A stretch of DNA of 57,263 bases, taken from DAOTZR01 sp034432595 (lineage in GTDB: Bacteria > Chloroflexota > Anaerolineae > B4-G1 > SLSP01). The first letter of the stretch is position 1; each line of letters starts with the position of its first letter. The notes beneath the pieces were generated by a model. The model was not told the DNA's origin, ran no database searches, and saw only the letters and a program-made list of their open reading frames with translations. The position numbers and the translations under genes were made by a program. The stretch is taken from NCBI GenBank assembly GCA_034432595.1, contig DAOUBT010000007.1, positions 1 to 57,263 of the forward strand, in the 5' to 3' direction. Below are positions 51,858 through 57,263 of the stretch, in pieces.

Positions 51858-53699
51858 ATGGATGTCATCGAACAGATCAAGGAGCGCATCAACTTAGCCG
51901 ATTACGTAGGGCGCACGGTACAGCTTCAGAAATCCGGGCGCAACCTGCGCGGCCTGTGTCCCTTCCACCAGGAAAAAACGCCATCCTTTTTCGTCTTTCC
52001 CGACTCGAACCGCTGGCATTGCTTTGGCTGCGGACGCGGCGGGGATATTTTCAACTTTGTGATGGAGCAGCAAGGGCTGGATTTCCGCGGCGCGCTGGAG
52101 GAGTTAGCGCGCCTCGCGGGCGTGGAGCTGCGTCCGCAAACGTCCGAGGAGCGCGCCGCCGAAAGTGAACGCGAGCGCCTGTTGCAAGTGCTGGAGGCGG
52201 CCACCGACTACTATCACCGCCTGTTGCTTTCGGCGCCGCAGGCCGCGCATGCGCGCGAATATCTGGCGCGACGTGGTTTCACGGAAGCGACCTGGCGCAC
52301 GTTTCGCCTGGGCTACAGCCTGCCCGCCTGGGATGCGACGCGCACCTATCTCCTTGGGCGTGGCTTCACGCTGGAGGAGCTGGTCAAAGCCGGCATGCTG
52401 GTGCAAAAGGACGATGGCGGCACGTATGACCGCTTCCGCGGACGCCTGATGATTCCCATCACCGACGCACGGCATCGCGTCATCGCCTTTGGCGCGCGCG
52501 CCCTGCAACCCGACGATCAGCCCAAGTACCTCAATTCCCCACAGTCGCCGCTCTTCGATAAGAGCCGCGTCCTGTTTGGCCTGGCCCATGCGGCGCAGGC
52601 CATCCGCGAGGCGGACGCGGTGGTGATTGTGGAAGGTTACACGGACGTGATGATGGGGCATCAGGCCGGGTTTGCCAATATCGTCGCACCGATGGGTACC
52701 GCCCTCACCGAGGCGCACCTGCAACAATTGCAGCGCCTCACGCGGCGCTTTATCCTGGCCTTAGACCCGGACGCGGCCGGTCTCCATGCCACGCTGCGCG
52801 GCCTGGAAACGGCGCGCGAAACGCTGGATCGCGAAGAAAGCTACCACTTCGACCCGCAGGGGCTGATGGCTTACGAACGTCATCTCAAAGCCGATTTGCG
52901 CGTGCTGACCCTGCCCGACGCGCGCGACCCGGATGAGCTGATCCGCGACGAGCCGACGCGCTGGCAGGAACTGATGGCCGGGGCGCGTTCGGTGGTGCGC
53001 TTCGTCTTTGATTACCTGCTTGAACATGAAGATGCCGGGGATCCCAAAGGCAAAGCGCGTATCGTGGACCAAATCCTGCCGCTATTGCGCGACGTGGCGG
53101 ACCGCGTGGAGCGCGAAGCTTACGCGCAGGATTTCGCAGCCCGGCTCGGCCTTGATCCGCAGTTGCTGTTGGAACGTCTGCGCGTGCAGGAGCGCGTCAT
53201 CGCGGCGCGGGGGCGCCCCGTCACCCCGCCCCTGCCCACCGCACAGGCCGATTTGGAGCAGCATATCCTTGCCATTTTGCTGCGCTATCCCGACCTGGAA
53301 GAGGCGCTGAACGCCTATTTGACAGGTCATGAGCTGGAGCCTTTCAGCCCGCAGGACTTGACGGAGGAGGCGCGCCTGATATGGGAAGGCGCGTGTGCCG
53401 CCGCTGCGCAGCCGGAACTGCCCCTCGAAACCTGGCTTCCGGGGGCGTTGGGGGAGCTGTTCAATCAATTGATGAATACGTCTCTCCCCCCCAACCGCTC
53501 TGAACTGGAGCGCGGCCTGCGTATCAGCCTGCTCCGGTTGAGGAAGCAGCGCCTCAAGGCGTTGACCGAGGCGCTCTCGCAAGAGGTGCGTGAAGCACAA
53601 CTCAACGGCGATCAGGCGGCCCTGATCAACGCCACCGCTTTGTTGCAGAATCAATTGAATATCTTGAAGCGGCTGGACGCGGCCTTGTTGGAAAAATAA
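51858..53699 (+). CDS. dnaG: DNA primase DnaG
   Basis: This enzyme makes RNA primers for replication. The 613-residue protein has the N-terminal CHC2 zinc finger (C34, H37, C55, C58; CPFHQEKTPSF...CFGCGRGGD), a catalytic-core N lobe (RFRGRLMIPI, LNSPQSPLFDKSRVLFGL), the Toprim motifs EGYTDV (about 260) and LDPDAAG (about 303, Pro in place of the more usual Gly/Ser before D), and a helical C-terminal helicase-binding domain. The ATG immediately follows the DUF503 stop. Together with rpoD downstream it preserves the macromolecular-synthesis gene pair. Confidence 0.97.
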   Translation: MDVIEQIKERINLADYVGRTVQLQKSGRNLRGLCPFHQEKTPSFFVFPDSNRWHCFGCGRGGDIFNFVMEQQGLDFRGALEELARLAGVELRPQTSEERAAESERERLLQVLEAATDYYHRLLLSAPQAAHAREYLARRGFTEATWRTFRLGYSLPAWDATRTYLLGRGFTLEELVKAGMLVQKDDGGTYDRFRGRLMIPITDARHRVIAFGARALQPDDQPKYLNSPQSPLFDKSRVLFGLAHAAQAIREADAVVIVEGYTDVMMGHQAGFANIVAPMGTALTEAHLQQLQRLTRRFILALDPDAAGLHATLRGLETARETLDREESYHFDPQGLMAYERHLKADLRVLTLPDARDPDELIRDEPTRWQELMAGARSVVRFVFDYLLEHEDAGDPKGKARIVDQILPLLRDVADRVEREAYAQDFAARLGLDPQLLLERLRVQERVIAARGRPVTPPLPTAQADLEQHILAILLRYPDLEEALNAYLTGHELEPFSPQDLTEEARLIWEGACAAAAQPELPLETWLPGALGELFNQLMNTSLPPNRSELERGLRISLLRLRKQRLKALTEALSQEVREAQLNGDQAALINATALLQNQLNILKRLDAALLEK

Positions 53700-53852
53700 G
53701 GCCCTTATGGGCAGGATGGGAAAACGCGAAAGCAGAGGGCGTGCCCCATCGAAAGGAGCAGTCTAACCGGTCCGTCAGACGGTATGGCGCTCCGGGCCGT
53801 AAAAAGCATACGGCGAAGCAAAATTTCACCAGGGAAGGAGTCGAAGGGAGCC

Positions 53853-55547
53853 ATGGAACATCATCCAGATTCAAAACCCCAGCTCTCTTTTGAGGATGAG
53901 GAAATGATCCCGCTCGAAGACCGGGAGGAAGATACCCGCGTCATCGTTGAAGAGGAGGTGCATGAGGACCTCCCGTCCCTCGCCGAGGTTGAGGAAGAAG
54001 CCGCCCAACCTCTGGACGAGGCAGAATTGGAGCGTTTAGCGCGGCTGGCCGGACATGAAGAGGCCGGGCTGGAAGGGGAAGAGGAGGAGAGCGAAAAAGA
54101 TCTCCTGGAGGAGGAAGAAGAAGAGGAGGAAGAAGAACCTTCCGCCTACGACCTGGAACGCATCGAAAGCGAGGAAGAGTACGACGATCTGGTCAGCGAC
54201 CCGGTGCGCATGTACCTGCGCGAAATCGGGCAGGTAGATCTGCTCACGCCGGGGCAGGAAATCTGGCTCTGTCTGGTGCGCGAAGCTTTCCGTCGCGTGG
54301 ACGAGTTCCGCCGTGAGGCCGGGCCGCTGCCTTCCGAAGAAGCCGTATGCGCCATTGCCCTCAAACTTTACGGCGATGCCGAAGCAGCATGGCAGGCGCT
54401 TTCCGAAAAGAGTTTTGCGGGCTGGCTGGACATCCCCCCCTTGTCGGCCCTGCTGGAAGAGATCCGCCGTCATCAACAAAATCTGGTGAGCGATGGCGCG
54501 TCCCCGCTCTACGACATTCTGGGCGCGAACCGCTGGAGCAATGATGATGAGATGCGCAATTTCGTGCTCGACCTGATTGAGATGATCATTGCGCTCTACC
54601 TGCTCCCGCCCGCCTTCCTGGCGCATCTGCAAGAGATTTGGAACGTGCATCTGACCTGGCCACCGGAAGTGACCATCGCGTCCGCGTTGGATGCGGAACA
54701 GGTACAGGAATGGTGGGAACAGTTGGAAATCCTGGCCGCCGAAGCGCAGCAGCTCCTGGTACGCGCCAATCTGCGCCTGGTGGTGAATCTCGCCAAGCGC
54801 TTCCTGGGACGCGGGGTTTCTTTCCTCGATCTGATTCAGGAGGGCAACATCGGTCTGCTGCGCGCGGTGGAAAAGTTCGATTTCACGCGCGGTTACAAAT
54901 TTTCCACCTACGCCACCTGGTGGATTCGGCAGGCCATCAGCCGCGCCATTGCCGATCAGGCGCGCACCATCCGCATTCCGGTGCACATGGTGGAGACCAT
55001 CAACCGACTGGTGAAAATCCAGCGGCAGTTGACGCAGGAATTGGGGCGCGAACCGACTTTAGACGAGCTGGCCCTGGAGATGGACCTGCTGGAGCCGGAA
55101 GAAGTAAACATCATCATGCAGTCGCGCGTCACCGAAACGCCGCTGCCGCCGGTTTTGGAGCGCAAGCTCCAGCGCGCCGTCGCTAAAATCGAGCGTATCA
55201 TCAACATTTCACAGGAACCCATGTCGCTGGAAACGCCGGTGGGCAACGATGAGAACAGCGAGCTTTCGGACTTCATCGAAGATGAGAACCTGCCGGGGCC
55301 TATGGATGCCACCTCCGGGCAGATGCTGCGCGAGCAGTTGCAGCATATCCTGAGCGAGTTGGGGGAGCGCGAACGTGAGGTACTCGAAATGCGCTTTGGC
55401 CTCAAGGATGGGCATCCGCACACGCTGGAAGAAGTTGGCGAGGCTTTCAACGTGACCCGTGAACGCATCCGCCAGATTGAATCCAAGGCTCTGCGCAAGT
55501 TACGCCATCCGGGCCGCAGCCGCAAATTGCGCGACTTTCTCTCGTAA
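53853..55547 (+). CDS. rpoD: Primary RNA polymerase sigma factor (RpoD/SigA)
   Basis: This is the housekeeping sigma-70, 564 residues. The first 110 residues are strongly acidic with Glu runs (region 1.1-like). Region 1.2 has DPVRMYLREIGQVDLLTPGQE. A non-conserved segment (about 150-290) includes several Trp-containing helices. Region 2 (about 300-375) has LRLVVNLAKRFLGRGVSFLDLIQEGNIGLLRAVEKF and STYATWWIRQAISRA. Region 3 follows, and region 4 (about 500-564) has REREVLEMRFG and VTRERIRQIE. I prefer ATG at 53853, with GGGAG upstream and the proper acidic start; the frame is also open from 53784, without a ribosome site. It lies 153 bases after dnaG. A dispersed repeat follows. Confidence 0.96.
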   Translation: MEHHPDSKPQLSFEDEEMIPLEDREEDTRVIVEEEVHEDLPSLAEVEEEAAQPLDEAELERLARLAGHEEAGLEGEEEESEKDLLEEEEEEEEEEPSAYDLERIESEEEYDDLVSDPVRMYLREIGQVDLLTPGQEIWLCLVREAFRRVDEFRREAGPLPSEEAVCAIALKLYGDAEAAWQALSEKSFAGWLDIPPLSALLEEIRRHQQNLVSDGASPLYDILGANRWSNDDEMRNFVLDLIEMIIALYLLPPAFLAHLQEIWNVHLTWPPEVTIASALDAEQVQEWWEQLEILAAEAQQLLVRANLRLVVNLAKRFLGRGVSFLDLIQEGNIGLLRAVEKFDFTRGYKFSTYATWWIRQAISRAIADQARTIRIPVHMVETINRLVKIQRQLTQELGREPTLDELALEMDLLEPEEVNIIMQSRVTETPLPPVLERKLQRAVAKIERIINISQEPMSLETPVGNDENSELSDFIEDENLPGPMDATSGQMLREQLQHILSELGEREREVLEMRFGLKDGHPHTLEEVGEAFNVTRERIRQIESKALRKLRHPGRSRKLRDFLS

Positions 55548-55586
55548 TCACCTTACCCTTTGCACATGCTGTTCGTGCCTATAACG

Positions 55587-55757
55587 GCTTACCTTTAGCA
55601 CCGGCATAGCGATTGAAATCACCACTGGCGCGATTTCAACCGCCAACCCGGATAGAGGATCCGACAGGCTCAATACCCTCAGGGTGGGCGAAAGCCATGC
55701 CTTCGCCCACCCACTCCGCCTGAATGGTCTTTGCGCCATAGCTCAGGCCTAATCCTG
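55587..55757. repeat. Dispersed intergenic repeat, copy 2
   Basis: Similar along its length to 4422-4602. Shared blocks include GCTTA...AGCA, GATTGAAATC (55611), CTGGCGCGAT, AACCGCCA, GGATA followed by ATCCGA, the GGGTGGGC palindrome and CCGCC-TGAATG-TCT-TTGC-CCATA. It lies right after rpoD as copy 1 lies after the PBP gene, in both cases facing a convergent gene. Confidence 0.7.
55682..55712. repeat. REP-like palindrome 4
   Basis: GGGTGGGCGAA (55682-55692) and TTCGCCCACCC (55702-55712) are exact inverses around AGCCATGCC. It is the better-paired counterpart of the palindrome at 4528-4558 and may terminate rpoD transcripts weakly (no T-run). Confidence 0.75.
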
Positions 55758-55781
55758 TGCCACGGTTCTTCATGGCCCATC

Positions 55782-56522
55782 CTAACTGAGCAGTTCCTCG
55801 TGCCCCATTCGTGGATGATCACGGCCCGTAAGCACCAGCCACACAAACAGGGGGAGGACTATCTGCCGCCGCCAGCGCCACGGCTGATGCAGCAAGCGAT
55901 GCAACCACTCCAACCCCGCACGTCGCATCCAGAGCGGCGCGCGGGGCGTCACCCCGGCGACAAAGTTGAAAGCGCCGCCAACCCCAATGCCCAACCGCGC
56001 CCCGGTGCGCGTCAGATTGCGCCCCAGCCACAGCTCCTGCTGCGGCGAACCGTAAGCCAGGAACAGGATATCCGCACCGCTCTCACGGATGCGGGCGACG
56101 ATGGCCTCTTCCTCTTCCGGCGCGGGGGAGCCGGCGTAACATCCCGCCACCTGCAAGCCGGGATAGCGCGCACACAACACCGCCGCCGCTTTTTCCGCCA
56201 CGCCCGGCGCCGCGCCAAGCAGGTAGGGACGCCATCCGCGCTGCGCGGCCCGCGCACAAAGCAGCTCGAACAAATCCGAGCCAGCCACGCGCTCCGGCAC
56301 GGCCACGCCGCGCCGCCGCATCGCCCACACCAGACCGATGCCATCCGGCACGTTCAGGTCGGTGTGCTGCAAGAGCTGCCAGAAAGCCGCGTCCACGCGC
56401 GCGCGCATCAGCATTTCGGGATTGAGGGTCACAAGCAAACGCGGACGCTGCCCATCCGTCAACCAGGCTTCGACGGTGGCCAGCGTCTCGCGCATACTCA
56501 GAGCGTGCACCGGCACGCCCAT
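55782..56522 (-). CDS. WecG/TagA/CpsF family glycosyltransferase (GT26)
   Basis: The 246-residue protein transfers N-acetylmannosamine-type or related sugars to a lipid-linked acceptor in cell-surface glycan pathways. Family landmarks are ETLATVEAWL, LVTLNPEMLMRARVD, VPDGIGLVWAMRRRG, PYLLGAAPGVAEKAA, ILFLAYGSPQQELW and GVGGAFNFVAGVTPRAP. The start is uncertain: ATG 56522 or GTG 56525, neither with a clear ribosome site; both lie just past the DUF4870 stop, so coupling to that gene is likely. The frame is open to 56732, but inside the neighbour. Exact sugar and polymer are unknown; no polymer cluster is seen beside it. Confidence 0.92.
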   Translation of the reverse strand: MGVPVHALSMRETLATVEAWLTDGQRPRLLVTLNPEMLMRARVDAAFWQLLQHTDLNVPDGIGLVWAMRRRGVAVPERVAGSDLFELLCARAAQRGWRPYLLGAAPGVAEKAAAVLCARYPGLQVAGCYAGSPAPEEEEAIVARIRESGADILFLAYGSPQQELWLGRNLTRTGARLGIGVGGAFNFVAGVTPRAPLWMRRAGLEWLHRLLHQPWRWRRQIVLPLFVWLVLTGRDHPRMGHEELLS

Positions 56523-56530
56523 CACATAAG

Positions 56531-56992
56531 CTATATGATATTGCGTGAGGCTACCCAATCTCCCACCAGATAGTAGCGAAAATCTTTGCCATCCGCGCAG
56601 GCAATCGCCCCATAAACTCCATACACCAGGGCAATCACCGGCAGCGGGATCAGCAACAGCGTGGCGATAAGCGCAAAGGGGATGAGGACAATGCCCACCA
56701 GAATCGCGCTGAGCAAGCCCACCACGCCCCACATCAGGCCGAGCAAAACCCCTACCCCGCCCCAGGCGATGAGCTGAAACAGGAAAGCCTGAAAGGCCTG
56801 AAAGCTTACGTAACGCGAGCGGTTCTTAAAGGCCAGAAAAATGCCCAGCGCGGCGAACACCCCCATAAAGCCGGTCACCAGGTTGAGCAACACGGTCAGA
56901 TGCGCCAGCAGCGCCCAGGTGCGCTCATCCGAAGGGCTGAGCGGCTGTGGCTGCGGTGCGCCCATCATCTCAGGTGCAGGATTAACGGTCAT
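56531..56992 (-). CDS. DUF4870 family small membrane protein
   Basis: This 153-residue protein has a Pro/Gln-rich N-terminal stretch, then SPSDERTWALLAHLTVLLN, the typical DUF4870 opening, and three to four hydrophobic helices (about 28-50, 66-98 and 100-125), with VSFQAFQAFLFQLI between helices and a short polar C-terminus. The family function is unknown. GAAGGAGG lies seven bases before ATG at 56992. The downstream glycosyltransferase starts within ten bases of its stop. Confidence 0.9.
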   Translation of the reverse strand: MTVNPAPEMMGAPQPQPLSPSDERTWALLAHLTVLLNLVTGFMGVFAALGIFLAFKNRSRYVSFQAFQAFLFQLIAWGGVGVLLGLMWGVVGLLSAILVGIVLIPFALIATLLLIPLPVIALVYGVYGAIACADGKDFRYYLVGDWVASRNII

Positions 56993-57123
56993 CGTTTGCC
57001 TCCTTCATAGTCAGGTTAGTTTACCATACGCAGAGAAACAAGCCAGGTTGCATAGATGACCGGGGAGCATGTCAAAACACGGGTAGTATGCCACCACGGC
57101 GCCGGGCAAGGATTAGCATGAAG

Positions 57124-57263
57124 GGGCAGGCGACGGCAATCCAACTTGAAGGGAACCGTCCAGGGGTGGGCGACGGCAATCCAACTTGAAGGGAACCATC
57201 CAGGGGTGGGCGACGACAATCCAACTTGAGGGGAACCGGGTGGGCGACGGCAATGCCGTCGCC
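57124..57263. repeat. REP-derived tandem repeat of 40-base period at the right edge
   Basis: The unit is CGACGGCAAT-CCAACTTGA-(A/G)GGGAACC-(G/A)TCCA-GGGGTGGG. Copies start at 57131, 57171 and 57211 (the third 34 bases), preceded by GGGCAGG. After them GGGTGGGCGACGGCAATGCC and GTCGCC (57238-57263) form most of a complete REP-like palindrome that is cut by the window end. The array probably continues beyond the window. Confidence 0.85.

Overview
The window reads as a bacterial chromosome segment of fairly high GC, with densely packed housekeeping and envelope genes. There is no rRNA, tRNA or 16S marker, so taxonomy is inference. A Chloroflexota (Anaerolineae-like) source is my best guess, because a cytoplasmic Ser/Thr kinase with a beta-propeller, a long coiled-coil insertion in RNA polymerase beta', several single-gene DUF2029-type membrane glycosyltransferases and a rod-shape mre operon occur together. 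I see no phage, integrase, transposase or CRISPR array.

Layout. 1-4390: a possible small gene, a membrane protein and a bifunctional class A penicillin-binding protein that may be transcribed without a leader. 4391-6440: a dispersed repeat and strong terminators, a class V aminotransferase and Hsp20. 6925-14471 (minus): an eight-gene signalling block encoding Ser/Thr kinase-propeller, PP2C phosphatase, J-domain/VWA fusion, zinc-ribbon FHA protein, an 80-residue protein, an OmpR-type response regulator, an MglA-like GTPase and a YugP-type peptidase. 14694-17706: MscL with a zinc ribbon, a half-size EamA transporter and two lipoprotein-like proteins built from one repeated domain. 17851-18203: hairpin array 1. 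18349-21825: RseP-type protease, HEAT-repeat protein and a secreted MA-family peptidase. 21928-24244 (minus): ECF sigma, anti-sigma and a bactofilin-like membrane protein. 24431-28735 (minus): rpoC, with a consensus promoter and a terminator-like hairpin in its leader. 28923-29439: hairpin array 2. 29605-34066: mreB-mreC-mreD-PBP2. 34077-40829 (minus): TldD followed by four glycan-type membrane or sugar-transfer genes, AT-richer in the middle. 41151-50054: cyclic-nucleotide-binding protein, phosphoglucomutase, DUF2156, a NadC-NadA fusion, a histidine kinase, a beta-CASP metallo-hydrolase and a CNNM/CBS protein. 50232-55547: inorganic pyrophosphatase, lipoate ligase family, DUF503, DnaG and RpoD. 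55782-56992 (minus): DUF4870 and a WecG/TagA-type glycosyltransferase. The right edge holds a tandem repeat of 40-base period.

How parts work together. PBP1A, MreBCD and PBP2 are the cell-wall elongation machinery. RpoC, RpoD, DnaG and the ECF/anti-sigma pair are transcription and replication functions. The kinase/phosphatase/FHA/VWA/GTPase block looks like one phospho-signalling pathway and is the best candidate here for an incompletely described system. The second strong theme is structured repeats between genes: two arrays of hairpins that share a core but lie in opposite orientation, each between divergent promoters; a dispersed REP-like palindrome in at least five places; and a 170-180 base element duplicated downstream of PBP1A and rpoD.
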